From Baylisascaris procyonis (Eukaryota; Nematoda; Chromadorea; Rhabditida; Ascarididae), in contig JAZARR010000088.1 of the NCBI GenBank assembly GCA_037389465.1, positions 6,262,001-6,326,000 on the forward strand: DNA of 64,000 nucleotides, written 5' to 3'. The notes beneath the pieces were generated by a model. The model was not told where the DNA came from. It saw nothing but the letters and a program-made list of their open reading frames with translations, and searched no databases. The translations under genes were made by a program, and so were the position numbers. Shown one piece after another: positions 1 to 12,700 of this stretch. How positions within the stretch are numbered: the first letter of the stretch is position 1; each line of letters starts with the position of its first letter.

Positions 1-332
1 CTTAGATCTTAGGCTTAGGCTTAGCCTTAGGCTTGGGCTTAAGCTTAGGCTTAGGCTTGGGCTTAAGCTTAGGCTTAGGCTTAGGCTTAAGGTTAGGCTT
101 AGGCTTAGGCTTAGGCTCAGATCTTAAACTTAGGCTTAGGATTAGCCTTAGGCTTAGGCTAAAACATGCTTAAACTTGGGCTTAAACTTAGGATTAGGCT
201 TAGGCTTAAACTTATGCTTAAACTTAGGCTTAGGCTTAGGCTTAGGCTTAGGTCTAGGCTTAGGCTTAGGCAAAGCTTAGGCTTAGGCTTAGGCTTAGGC
301 TTAAGCTTAAGCTTAGGGTTAGGCTTAGGCTT

Positions 333-405
333 AGCATAAAACTTAGGCTTAACTTTGGCTTAAACTTAGGCTTATGTTCAGGGCCCAGGCTTAGTCTGAC
401 AACTT
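333..405 (+). repeat. Non-telomeric core motif of the ~200-bp monomer (first example)
   Basis: A ~70-bp segment containing CATAAAACTTAGG, AACTTTGG, TTCAGGGCCCAGG and GTCTGACAAC recurs dozens of times in the array. Among other places it lies near 1,392, 1,592, 1,777, 2,736, 2,936, 3,121, 4,111, 4,310, 5,967, 6,168, 7,077, 7,551, 8,422, 9,115, 11,248 and 11,449. It is usually preceded by the self-complementary GCTTAAGCTTAAGC and spaced about 185-205 bp. The last part varies between GACGAC, GACAAC and CACGAC, which marks monomer subtypes. It is the least telomere-like and most conserved part of the array. Confidence 0.85.
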
Positions 406-2271
406 AGGCTTAGGCTTAGGCTTGGGCCTGGGCTTAAGCTTAGAGCTTAGGCTTAGGCTTAGGCTTAGGCTTAGGCTTAGGCTTAGGCTTAGTCTTGAGC
501 TTAAGCTTAGGCTTAGGCTTAGGCTTAGGCTTAGGCTTAGGCTTAAACTTGAGCTTAAAGTTAGGCTTAGCCTTAGGCTTAGTCTTAAGCCTAGGCTTAG
601 GCTTAGGTTTAAATCTTAGGCTCAGGCTTAGGCTTAGGCCTAGGCTTAGGATTAGGCTCAGGCTTAGTCTTAAGCCTAGGCTTAGGCTTAGGTTTAGATC
701 AGAGGCTCAGGCTTAGGCTTAGGCTTAGGCTTAGGCCTAGGCTTAGGCTTAGGCTTAGGCTTAGGCTTAGGCTTAGGCTTAGGCTTAGGCTTCAGGCTTA
801 GGCTTAGGCTTAGTCTTAAGCCTAGGCTTAGGCATAGGTTTAGATCTTAGGCTCAGGCTCAGGCTTAGGCTTAGGCTTAGGCTTAGGCTTCGCCTAAAAC
901 TTCTCCTTAAACTTGGGCTTAAACTTAGGATTAGGCTTTGGCTTAAACTTATGCTCAAACTTAGGCTTAGGAATAGGCATAGGCTTAGGGCCTAGGCTCA
1001 AGCTCAGGCTAAGAATTTGGCTTAAACTTAGGCCTAGGCTTAGGATTAGGCTCAGGCTTAGGCTTAGGCTTAGGCTTAGGCTCAGGCCTAGCCTTAGGCT
1101 TAGGCTTAGGCTTAGGCTCAGGCTAAGGCTTAGGCTTAGGCTTAGGCTTAGGCTTAGGCTTAGCCTTAGGCTTAGGCTTAGGCTTAGGCTTAGCCTTAGG
1201 CTTAGGCTTAGGCTTAGGATTAGGCTTAGGCTCAGGCTAAGGCTTAGGCTTAGGCTTAGGCTTAGGTTTAGATCTTAGGCTCAGGCTTAAGCTTAGGCTT
1301 AGGCCTAGGCTTAGGCTTAGGGCTTAGGCTTAGGCTTAGGCTTAGGCTTAGGCTTAGGCTTAAGCTTAAGCTTAGGGTTAGGCTTAGGCTTAGCATAAAA
1401 CTTAGGCTTAACTTTGGCTTAAACTTAGGCTTATGTTCAGGGCCCAGGCTTAGTCTGACGACTTAGGCTTAGGCTTAGGCTTAGGCTTAGGCTTAGGCTT
1501 AGGCTTAGGTCTAGGCTTAGGCTTAGGCAAAGCTTAGGCTTAGGCTTAGGCTTAGGCTTAAGCTTGAGCTTAGGGTTAGGCTTAGGCTTAGCATAAAACT
1601 TAGGCTTAACTTTGGCTTAAACTTAGGCTTATGTTCAGGGCCCAGGCTTAGTCTCACGACTTAGGCTTAGGCTTAGGCTTAGGCTTAGGCTTAGGTCTAG
1701 GCTTAGGCTTAGGCAAAGCTTAGGCTTAGGCTTAGGCTTAGGCTTAAGCTTAAGCTTAGGGTTAGGCTTAGGCTTAGCATAAAACTTAGGCTTAACTTTG
1801 GCTTAAACTTAGGCTTATGTTCAGGGCCCAGGCTTAGTCTGACAACTTAGGCTTAGGCTTAGGCTTAGGCTTAGGCTTAGGCTTAGGCTTGGGCCTGGGC
1901 TTAAGCTTAGAGCTTAGGCTTAGGCTTAGGCTTAGGCTCAGGCTTAGCCTTAGGCTTAGGCTTAGGCTTAGGCTCAGGCTTAGGCTTAGGCTTAGGCTTA
2001 GGCTTAGGCTTAGCCTTAGGCTTAGGCTTAGGCTTAGGCTTAGGCTTAGGCTTAGGCTTAGGCTTAAACTTCAGCTTAAAGTTAGGCTTAGCCTTAGGCT
2101 TACACTTAAGCCTAGGCTTAGGCTTATGTTTAGATCTTAGGCTCAGGCTTAGGCTTAGGCTTAGGCCTAGGCTTAGGCTTAGGGCTTAGGCTTAGGCTTA
2201 GGCTTAGGCTTAGGCTTAGGTCTAGGCTTAGGCTTAGGCTTAGGCTTAGGCTTCGGCTTAGGCTTAGGCTT

Positions 2272-2395
2272 AAGCCTAAGCCTAAGCCGAAGCCTAAGCC
2301 TGAGCCTAAGATCTAAACATAAGCCTAAGCCTAGGCTTAAGTGTAAGCCTAAGGCTAAGCCTAACTTTAAGCTGAAGTTTAAGCCTAAGCCTAAG
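2272..2395 (-). repeat. Inverted 124-bp block 1 within the TTAGGC array
   Basis: Here the array switches polarity and reads AAGCCT on the plus strand. The block is the reverse complement of DNA just upstream at about 2,055-2,155, including its TATGTTTAGATCTTAGG and AACTTCAGCTTAAAG landmarks. The left junction at 2,271/2,272 is the centre of a perfect palindrome with arms of about 30 bp. The right junction is centred on AAGCTT. Confidence 0.93.
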
Positions 2396-3603
2396 CTTAG
2401 GCTTAGGCTTAGGCTTACGCTTAGGCTCAGGCTTAGCCTTAGGCTTAGGCTTAGGCTTAGGCTCAGGCTAAGGCTTAGGCTTAGGCTTAGGCTTAGGCTT
2501 AGGCTTAGCCTTAGGCTTAGGCTTAGGCTTAGGCTTAGCCTTAGGCTTAGGCTTAGGCTTAGGATTAGGCTTAGGCTCAGGCTAAGGCTTAGGCTTAGGC
2601 TTAGGCTTAGGTTTAGATCTTAGGCTCAGGCTTAAGCTTAGGCTTAGGCCTAGGCTTAGGCTTAGGGCTTAGGCTTAGGCTTAGGCTTAGGCTTAGGCTT
2701 AGGCTTAAGCTTAAGCTTAGGGTTAGGCTTAGGCTTAGCATAAAACTTAGGCTTAACTTTGGCTTAAACTTAGGCTTATGTTCAGGGCCCAGGCTTAGTC
2801 TGACGACTTAGGCTTAGGCTTAGGCTTAGGCTTAGGCTTAGGCTTAGGCTTAGGTCTAGGCTTAGGCTTAGGCAAAGCTTAGGCTTAGGCTTAGGCTTAG
2901 GCTTAAGCTTGAGCTTAGGGTTAGGCTTAGGCTTAGCATAAAACTTAGGCTTAACTTTGGCTTAAACTTAGGCTTATGTTCAGGGCCCAGGCTTAGTCTC
3001 ACGACTTAGGCTTAGGCTTAGGCTTAGGCTTAGGCTTAGGTCTAGGCTTAGGCTTAGGCAAAGCTTAGGCTTGGGCTTAGGCTTAGGCTTAAGCTTAAGC
3101 TTAGGGTTAGGCTTAGGCTTAGCATAAAACTTAGGCTTAACTTTGGCTTAAACTTAGGCTTATGTTCAGGGCCCAGGCTTAGTCTGACAACTTAGGCTTA
3201 GGCTTAGGCTTAGGCTTAGGCTTGGGCCTGGGCTTAGGCTTAGAGCTTAGGCTTAGGCTTAGGCTTAGGCTCAGGCTTAGCCTTAGGCTTAGGCTTAGGC
3301 TTAGGCTCAGGCTTAGGTTTAGGCTTAGGCTTAGGCTTAGGCTTAGCCTTAGGCTTAGGCTTAGGCTTAGGCTTAGGCTTAGGCTTAGGCTTAGGCTTAA
3401 ACTTCAGCTTAAAGTTAGGCTTAGCCTTAGGCTTACACTTAAGCCTAGGCTTAGGCTTATGTTTAGATCTTAGGCTCAGGCTTAGGCTTAGGCTTAGGCC
3501 TAGGCTTAGGCTTAGGCTTAGGCTTAGGCTTAGGCTTAGGCTTAGGCTTAGGTCTAGGCTTAGGCTTAGGCTTAGGCTTAGGCTTCGGCTTAGGCTTAGG
3601 CTT

Positions 3604-3727
3604 AAGCCTAAGCCTAAGCCGAAGCCTAAGCCTGAGCCTAAGATCTAAACATAAGCCTAAGCCTAGGCTTAAGTGTAAGCCTAAGGCTAAGCCTAACTTT
3701 AAGCTGAAGTTTAAGCCTAAGCCTAAG
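3604..3727 (-). repeat. Inverted 124-bp block 2
   Basis: Same 124-bp inverted segment as at 2,272, 1,332 bp further on, with the same CTTAAG-centred left junction and AAGCTT right junction. Confidence 0.93.
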
Positions 3728-6700
3728 CTTAGGCTTAGGCTTAGGCTTACGCTTAGGCTCAGGCTTAGCCTTAGGCTTAGGCTTAGGCTTAGGCTCAGGC
3801 TAAGGCTTAGGCTTAGGCTTAGGCTTAGGCTTAGCCTTAGGCTTAGGGTTAGGCTTAGGCTTAGCCTTAGGCTCAGGCTTAGGCTTAGGGTTAGGCTTAG
3901 GCTCAGGCTAAGGCTTAGGCTTAGGCTTAGGCTTAGGTTTAGATCTTAGGCTCAGGCTTAAGCTTAGGCTTAGGCCTAGGCTTAGGCTCAGGGCTTAGGC
4001 TTAGGCTTAGGCTTAGGCTTAGGCTTAGGTCTAGGCTTAGGCTTAGGCTAAGGCTTAGGCTTAGGCTTAGGCTTAGGCTTAAGCTTAAGCTTAGGGTTAG
4101 GCTTAGGCTTAGCATAAAACTTAGGCTTAACTTTGGCTTAAACTTAGGCTTATGTTCAGGGCCCAGGCTTAGTCTGACGACTTAGGCTTAGGCTTAGGCT
4201 TAGGCTTAGGCTTAGGCTTAGGCTTAGGCTCAGGTCTAGGCTTAGGCTAAGGCTTAGGCTTAGGCATAGGGTTAGGCTTAAGCTTAAGCTTAGGGTTAGG
4301 CTTAGGCTTAGCATAAAACTTAGGCTTAACTTTGGCTTAAACTTAGGCTTATGTTCAGGGCCCAAGCTTAGTCTGACGACTTAGGCTTAGGCTTAGGCTT
4401 AGGCTTAGGCTTAGGCTTAGGCTTAGGCTTAGGCTTAGTCTTAAGCTTAAGCTTAGGCTTAGGCTTAGGCTTAGGCTTAGGCTTAGGCTTAGGCTTAAAC
4501 TTGAGCTTAAATTTAGGCTTAGCCTTAGGCTTAGTCTTAAGCCTAGGCTTAGGCTTAGGTTTAAATCTTAGGCTCAGTATTAGGCTTAGGGTTAGGCCTA
4601 GGCTTAGGCTTAGGCTTAGGCTTCCGCTTAGGCTTAGGCTCAGGCTTAGGTTCAGGCTTAGGCTTAGGCTTAGGATTAGTCTTAAGCTTAGGCTTAGGCT
4701 TAGGCTTAGGCTCAGGCTTAGGCTTAGGCTTAGGTTTAGGCTGAGGCTTAGGCTTAGGCTTAGTCTTAAGCCTAGCCTTAAGCTTAGGTTTAGATCATAG
4801 GCTTAGTCTTAAGCCTAGGCTTATGCTTAGGTTTAGATCTTAGGCTTAGGCTTAGGCTTGGGCTTAAGGTTAGGGCTTAGGCTTAGGCTTAGGCTTAAGC
4901 TTAAGCCTAGGCTCAGGCTTAGGTTTAGATCTTAGGCTTAGTCTTAAGCCTAGGCTTATGCTTAGGTTTAGATCTTAGACTCAGGCTTAGGCTTAGGCTT
5001 AGGCTTAGGCTTAGGCTTAGGCTTAGGCTTAGGCTTAGGCTTGGGCTTAAGCTTAGGGCTTAGGCTTAGGCTTAGGCTTAAGCTTAAGCTTAGGCTTAGG
5101 CTTAGGCTTAGGCTTAGGCTTATCCTTGGGCTCAAGCTTAGGGCTCAGGCTTAGGCTTAAGCTTAAGCTTAGGCTTAGGCTTAGGCTTAGATCTTGGGCT
5201 TAGGCTTAGGCTTAGCCTTAGGCTTGGGCTTAAGCTTAGGGCATAGGCTTAGGCTTAAGCTAAGGGCTTAGGCTTAGCCTTAAACTTAAGCTTAGGCTTA
5301 GGCATAGGCTTAGATCTTAGGCTTAGGCTTAGGGTTAGGCTTAGGCTAAGTCTTAGGCTTAGCCTTAGGCTTAGGCTTAGGCTTAGGCTCAGGCTTAGTC
5401 TTAAGCCTAGGCTTAGGCTTAGGTTTAGATCAGAGGCTCAGGCTTAGGCTTAGGCTTAGGCTTCGCCTAAAACTTCTGCTTAAACTTGGGCTTAAACTTA
5501 GGATTAGGCTTTGGCTTAAACTTATGCTCAAACTTAGGCTTAGGAATAGGCATAGGCTTAGGGCCTAGGCTCAAGCTCAGGCTAAGGCTTTGGCTTAAAC
5601 TTAGGCCTAGGCTTAGGATTAGGCTCAGGCTTAGGCTTAGGCTTAGGCTTAGGCTCAGGCCTAGCCTTAGGCTTAGGCTTAGGCTTAGGCTCAGGCTAAG
5701 GCTTAGGCTTAGGCTTAGGCTTAGGCTTAGGCTTAGCCTTAGGCTTAGGCTTAGGCTTAGGCTTAGCCTTAGGCTTAGGCTTAGGCTTAGGATTAGGCTT
5801 AGGCTCAGGCTAAGGCTTAGGCTTAGGCTTAGGCTTAGGTTTAGATCTTAGGCTCAGGCTTAAGCTTAGGCTTAGGTCTAGGCTTAGGCTTAGGGCTTAG
5901 GCTTAGGCTTAGGCTTAGGCTTAGGCTTAGGCTTAAGCTTAAGCTTAGGGTTAGGCTTAGGCTTAGCATAAAACTTAGGCTTAACTTTGGCTTAAACTTA
6001 GGCTTATGTTCAGGGCCCAGGCTTAGTCTGACGACTTAGGCTTAGGCTTAGGCTTAGGCTTAGGCTTAGGCTTAGGCTTAGGTCTAGGCTTAGGCTTAGG
6101 CAAAGCTTAGGCTTAGGCTTAGGCTTAGGCTTAAGCTTAAGCTTAGGGTTAGGCTTAGGCTTAGCATAAAACTTAGGCTTAACTTTGGCTTAAACTTAGG
6201 CTTATGTTCAGGGCCCAGGATTAGTCTGACAACTTAGGCTTAGGCTTAGGCTTAGGCTTAGGCTTAGGCTTAGGCTTGGGCCTGGGCTTAAGCTTAGAGC
6301 TTAGGCTTAGGCTTAGGCTTAGGCTTAGGCTTAGGCTTAGGCTTAGTCTTAAGCTTAAGCTTAGGCTTAGGCTTAGGCTTAGGCTTAGGCTTAGGCTTAA
6401 ACTTGAGCTTAAAGTTAGGCTTAGCCTTAGGCTTAGTCTTAAGCCTAGGCTTAGGCTTAGGTTTAAATCTTAGGCTCAGGCTTAGGCTTAGGCCTAGGCT
6501 TAGGATTAGGCTCAGGCTTAGTCTTAAGCCTAGGCTTAGGCTTAGGTTTAGATCAGAGGCTCAGGCTTAGGCTTAGGCTTAGGCTTAGGCCTAGGCTTAG
6601 GCTTAGGCTTAGGCTTAGGCTTAGGCTTAGGCTTAGGCTTAGGCTTCAGGCTTAGGCTTAGGCTTAGTCTTAAGCCTAGGCTTAGGCATAGGTTTAGATC

Positions 6701-9700
6701 TTAGGCTCAGGCTCAGGCTTAGGCTTAGGCTTAGGCTTAGGCTTCGCCTAAAACTTCTGCTTAAACTTGGGCTTAAACTTAGGATTAGGCTTTGGCTTAA
6801 GCTTATGCTCAAACTTAGGCTTAGGAATAGGCATAGGCTTAGGGCCTAGGCTCAAGCTCAGGCTAAGGCTTTGGCTTAAACTTAGGCCTAGGCTTAGGAT
6901 TAGGCTCAGGCTTAGGCTTAGGCTTAGGCTTAGGCTCAGGCCTAGCCTTAGGCTTAGTCTTAGGCTTAGGCTCAGGCTAAGGCTTAGGCTTAGGCTTAGG
7001 CTTGGGCCTGGGCTTAAGCTTAGAGCTTAGGCTTAGGCTTAGGCTTAAGCTTAAGCTTAGGGTTAGGCTTAGGCTTAGCATAAAACTTAGGCTTAACTTT
7101 GGCTTAAACTTAGGCTTATGTTCAGGGCCCAGGCTTAGTCTGACAACTTAGGCTTAGGCTTAGGCTTAGGCTTAGGCTTAGGCTTAGGCTTGGGCCTGGG
7201 CTTAAGCTTAGAGCTTAGGCTTAGGCTTAGGCTTAGGCTCAGGCTTAGGCTTAGGCTTAGGCTTAGGCTTAGGCTTAGGCTTAGGCTTAGGCTTAGGCTT
7301 AGGCTTAGGCTTAAACTTCAGCTTAAAGTTAGGCTTAGCCTTAGGCTTACACTTAAGCCTAGGCTTAGGCTTATGTTTAGATCTTAGGCTCAGGCTTAGG
7401 CTTAGGCTTAGGCCTAGGCTTAGGCTTAGGGCTTAGGCTTAGGCTTAGGCTTAGGCTTAGGCTTAGGTCTAGGCTTAGGCTTAGGCTTAGGCTTAGGCTT
7501 CGGCTTAGGCTTAGGCTTAAGCTTAAGCTTAGGCTTAGGCTTAGGCTTAGGATAAAACTTAGGCTTAACTTTGGCTTAAACTTAGGCTTATGCTCAGGGC
7601 CCAGGCTTAGTCTGACGACTTAGGCTTAGGCTTAGGCTTAGGCTTAGGCTTAGGCTTAGGCTTAGGCTTGGGCTTAAGCTTAGGGCTTAGGCTTAGGCTT
7701 AGGCTTAGGCTTAGGCTTAGGCTTAGGCTTAGGCTTAGTCTTAAGCTTAAGCTTAAGCTTAGGCTTAGGCTTAGGCTTAGGCTTAGGCTTAGGCTTAAAC
7801 TTGAGCTTAAAGTTAGGCTTAGCCTTAGGCTTAGTCTTAAGCCTAGGCTCAGGCTTAGGTTTAGATCTTAGGCTTAGTCTTAAGCCTAGGCTTATGCTTA
7901 GGTTTAGATCTTAGGCTCAGGCTTAGGCTTAGTCTTAGGCTTGGGCTTAAGCTTAGGGCTTAGGGCTTAGGCTTAGGCTTAGGCTTAAGCTTAAGCTTAG
8001 GCTTAGGCTTAGGCTTAGGCTTAGGCTTGGGATTAAGCTTAGGGCTTAGGATTAGGCTTAAGCTTAAGCTTAGGCTTAGGCTTAGGCTTAGATCTTAGGC
8101 TTAGGCTTAGCCTTAGGCTTGGGCTTAAGCTTAGGGCTTAGGCTTGGGCTTAAGCTTAGGGCTTAGGCTTAGGCTTAAGGTTAGGCTTAGGCTTAGGCTT
8201 AGGCTCAGATCTTAAACTTAGGCTTAGGATTAGCCTTAGGCTTAGGCTAAAACATGCTTAAACTTGGGCTTAAACTTAGGATTAGGCTTAGGCTTAAACT
8301 TATGCTTAAACTTAGGCTTAGGCTTAGGCTTAGGCTTAGGTCTAGGCTTAGGCTTAGGCAAAGCTTAGGCTTAGGCTTAGGCTTAGGCTTAAGCTTAAGC
8401 TTAGGGTTAGGCTTAGGCTTAGCATAAAACTTAGGCTTAACTTTGGCTTAAACTTAGGCTTATGTTCAGGGCCCAGGCTTAGTCTGACAACTTAGGCTTA
8501 GGCTTAGGCTTAGGCTTAGGCTTAGGCTTAGGCTTGGGCCTGGGCTTAAGCTTAGAGCTTAGGCTTAGGCTTAGGCTTAGGCTTAGGCTTAGGCTTAGGC
8601 TTAGTCTTGAGCTTAAGCTTAGGCTTAGGCTTAGGCTTAGGCTTAGGCTTAGGCTTAGGCTTAGGCTTAGGCTTAGGCTTAGGCTTAGGCTTAGGCTTAG
8701 GCTTAGGCTTAAGCTTAAGCTTAGGCTTAGGCTTAGGCTTGGGCTAAAGCTTAGGGCTTCGGATTAGGCTTAGGCTTGGGCTTAAGCTTAGGGCTTAGGC
8801 TTGGGCTTAAGCTTAGGGCTTAGGCTTGGGCTTAAGGTTGGGCTTAGGCTTAGGCTTAGGCTTAGATCTTAAACTTAGGCTTAGGCTTAGCCTTAGGCTT
8901 AGGCTAAAACATGCTTAAACTTGGGCTTAAACCTAGGATTAGGCTTAGGCTTAAACTTATCCTTAAACTTAGGCTTAGGCTTAGGCTTAGGCTTAGGGCC
9001 TAGGCTTAAGCTCAGGCTTAGGCTTTGGCTTAAACTTAGGCTTATGCTCAGGGCCCAGGCTTAGTCTGATGACTTAGGCTTAAGCTTAAGCTCAGGCTTA
9101 GGCTTAGGCTTAGGATAAAACTAAGGCTTAACTTTGGCTTAAACTTAGGCTTATGCTCAGGGCCCAGGCTTAGTCTGACGACTTAGGCTTAGGCTTAGGC
9201 TTAGGCTTAAACTTGAGCTTAAAGTTAGGCTTAGATTTTGGCTTAGTCTTAAGCCTAGGCTCAGGCTTAGGTTTAGGATTAGGCTTAGGCTTAGGCTTAG
9301 GCTTAGGCTTGGGCTTAGGCTTAGGTCTAGGCTTAGGCTTACGCTTAGGCTCAGGCTTAGGCTTAGGCTTAGGCTTAGGCTTAAGCTTAAGCTTAGGCTT
9401 AGGCTAAGGCTTAGGCTCGGGCTTAGGCTTAGGCTTAAGCTTAAGCTTAGGGTTAGGCTTAGGCTTAGTTAAAACTTAGGCTTAACTTTGGCTTAAACTT
9501 AGGGTTATGTTCAGGGCCCAGGCTTAGTCTGACGACTTAGGCTTAGGCCTAGGCTCAGGCTTAGGCTTAGGCTTAAGCTTAGGGCTTAGGCTTAGGCTTA
9601 GGCTTAGGCTTAGGCTTAGGCTCAGTCTTAAGCTTAAGCTTAGGCTTACGCTTCGGCTTAGGATAAAACTTAGGCTTAACTTTGGCTTAAACTAAGGCTT

Positions 9701-12700
9701 ATGCTCAGGGCCCAGGCTTAGTCTGACGACTTAGGCTTAGGCTTAGGCTTAGGCTTAGGCTTAGGCTTAAGCTTAGGGCTTAGGCTTAGGCTTAGGCTCA
9801 GGCTCAGGCTTAGGCTTGGGCTTGGGCTTAAGCTTAGGGCTTAGCCTTAGGCTTATCTTAGGCTTAGGCTTAGGCTTAGGCTTAGTCTTAAGCTTAAGCT
9901 TAGGCTTAGGCTTAGGCTTAGGCTTAGGCTTAGGCTTAAACTTGAGCTTAAAGTTAGGCGTAGCCTTAGGCTTAGTCTTAAGCCTAGGCTTAGGCTTAGG
10001 TTTAGATCTTAGGCTTAGTCTTAAGCCTAGGCTTATGCTTAGGTTTAGATCTTAGACTCAGGCTTAGGCTTAGGCTTAGGCTTAGGCTTAGGCTTAGGCT
10101 TAGGCTTAAGCTTAAGTTTAGGCTTAGGCTTAGGCTTAGGCTTAGGCCTATCCTTGGGCTCAAGCTTAGGGCTCAGGCTTAGGCTTAAGCTTAAGCTTAG
10201 GCTTAGGCTTAGGCTTGGATCTTAGGCTTAGGCTTAGGCTTAGCCTTAGGCTTGGGCTTAAGCTTAGGGCATAGGCTTGGGCTTAAGCTTAGGGCTCAGG
10301 CTTAGGCTTAAGCTTAAGCTTAGGCTTAGGCTTAGGCTTGGATCTTAGGCTTAGGCTTAGGCTTAGCCTTAGGCTTGGGCTTAAGCTTAGGGCACAGGCT
10401 TGGGCTTAAGCTTAGGGCTTAGGCTTAGGCTTAAGCTTAAGCTTAGGCTTAGGCTTAGGCTTAGGCTTATCCTTGGGCTCAAGCTTAGGCCTCAGGCTTA
10501 GGCTTAAGCTTAAGCTTAGGCTTAGGCTTAGGCTTAGGCTTAGGCTCAGGCTTAGGCTTAGGCTTAGGCCTAGGCTTAGGCTTAGGGCTTAGGCTTAGGC
10601 TTACGCTTAGGCTTAGGCTTAGGCTTAGGCTTAAGCTTGGGCTTAGACTTAGGCTTAGGCTCAGGCTTCGGCTTAGGCTTAGGATTAGGCTTAGGCTTAG
10701 GCTTCGCCTAAAACTTCTGCTTAAACTTGGGCTTAAACTTAGGATTAGGCTTTGGCTTAAACTTATGCTCAAACTTAGGCTTAGGAATAGGCATAGGCTT
10801 AGGGCCTAGGCTCAAGCTCAGGCTAAGGCTTTGGCTTAAACTTAGGCCTAGGCTTAGGATTAGGCTCAGGCTTAGGCTTAGGCTTACGCTTAGGCTCAGG
10901 CTTAGCCTTAGGCTTAGGCTTAGGCTTAGGCTCAGGCTAAGGCTTAGGCTTAGGCTTAGGCTTAGGCTTAGCCTTAGGCTTAGGGTTAGGCTTAGGCTTA
11001 GCCTTAGGCTCAGGCTTAGGCTTAGGGTTAGGCTTAGGCTCAGGCTAAGGCTTAGGCTTAGGCTTAGGCTTAGGTTTAGATCTTAGGCTCAGGCTTAAGC
11101 TTAGGCTTAGGCCTAGGCTTAGGCTCAGGGCTTAGGCTTAGGCTTAGGCTTAGGCTTAGGCTTAGGTCTAGGCTTAGGCTTAGGCTAAGGCTTAGGCTTA
11201 GGCTTAGGCTTAGGCTTAAGCTTAAGCTTAGGGTTAGGCTTAGGCTTAGCATAAAACTTAGGCTTAACTTTGGCTTAAACTTAGGCTTATGTTCAGGGCC
11301 CAGGCTTAGTCTGACGACTTAGGCTTAGGCTTAGGCTTAGGCTTAGGCTTAGGCTTAGGCTTAGGCTTAGGTCTAGGCTTAGGCTAAGGCTTAGGCTTAG
11401 GCATAGGGTTAGGCTTAAGCTTAAGCTTAGGGTTAGGCTTAGGCTTAGCATAAAACTTAGGCTTAACTTTGGCTTAAACTTAGGCTTATGTTCAGGGCCC
11501 AGGCTTAGTCTGACGACTTAGGCTTAGGCTTAGGCTTAGGCTTAGGCTTAGGCTTAGGCTTAGGCTTAGGCTTAGTCTTAAGCTTAAGCTTAGGCTTAGG
11601 CTTAGGCTTAGGCTTAGGCTTAGGCTTAGGCTTAGGCTTAAACTTGAGCTTAAATTTAGGCTTAGCCTTAGGCTTAGTCTTAAGCCTAGGCTTAGGCTTA
11701 GGTTTAAATCTTAGGCTCAGTATTAGGCTTAGGGTTAGGCCTAGGCTTAGGCTTAGGCTTAGGGCTTCCGCTTAGGCTTAGGCTCAGGCTTAGGTTCAGG
11801 CTTAGGCTTAGGCTTAGGATTAGTCTTAAGCTTAGGCTTAGGCTTAGGCTTAGGCTCAGGCTTAGGCTTAGGCTTAGGTTTAGGCTGAGGCTTAGGCTTA
11901 GGCTTAGTCTTAAGCCTAGGCTTAAGCTTAGGTTTAGATCATAGGCTTAGTCTTAAGCCTAGGCTTATGCTTAGGTTTAGATCTTAGACTCAGGCTTAGG
12001 CTTAGGTTTAGGCTTAGGCTTAGGCTTAGGCTTAGGCTTAGGCTTAGGCTTGGGCTTAAGCTTAGGGCTTAGGCTTAGGCTTAGGCTTAAGCTTAGGCTT
12101 AGGCTTAGGCTTAGGCTTAGGCTTAGGCTTATCCTTGGGCTCAAGCTTAGGGCTCAGGCTTAGGCTTAAGCTTAAGCTTAGGCTTAGGCTTAGGCTTAGA
12201 TCTTAGGCTTAGGCTTAGGCTTAGCCTTAGGCTTGGGCTTAAGCTTAGGGCATAGGCTTAGGCTTAAGCTAAGGGCTTAGGCTTAGCCTTAAACTTAAGC
12301 TTAGGCTTAGGCATAGGCTTAGATCTTAGGCTTAGGCTTAGGCTTAGGCTTAGGCTAAGTCTTAGGGCTTAGCCTTAGGCTTAGGCTTAGGCTTAGGCTC
12401 AGGCTTAGTCTTAAGCCTAGGCTTAGGCTTAGGTTTAGATCAGAGGCTCAGGCTTAGGCTTAGGCTTAGGCTTAGGCCTAGGCTTAGGCTTAGGTTTAGG
12501 CTTAGGCTTAGGCTTAGGCTTAGGCTTAGGCTTAGGCTTCAGGCTTAGGCTTAGGCTTAGTCTTAAGCCTAGGCTTAGGCATAGGTTTAGATCTTAGGCT
12601 CAGGCTCAGGCTTAGGCTTAGGCTTAGGCTTAGGCTTCGCCTAAAACTTCTGCTTAAACTTGGGCTTAAACTTAGGATTAGGCTTTGGCTTAAACTTATG

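Larger units (their letters stand above)
1340..3965 (+). repeat. Tandem 1.33-kb duplication inside the higher-order unit
   Basis: Landmarks recur at 1,332-1,344 bp: the frame at 1,889 recurs at 3,222, the inverted block at 2,272 recurs at 3,604, and the GGGCCC-containing monomers near 1,392, 1,592 and 1,777 recur near 2,736, 2,936 and 3,121. The same pair is present in copy 2 (16,435 and 17,768). Copy 3 has only the first member. Boundaries are approximate. Confidence 0.8.
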
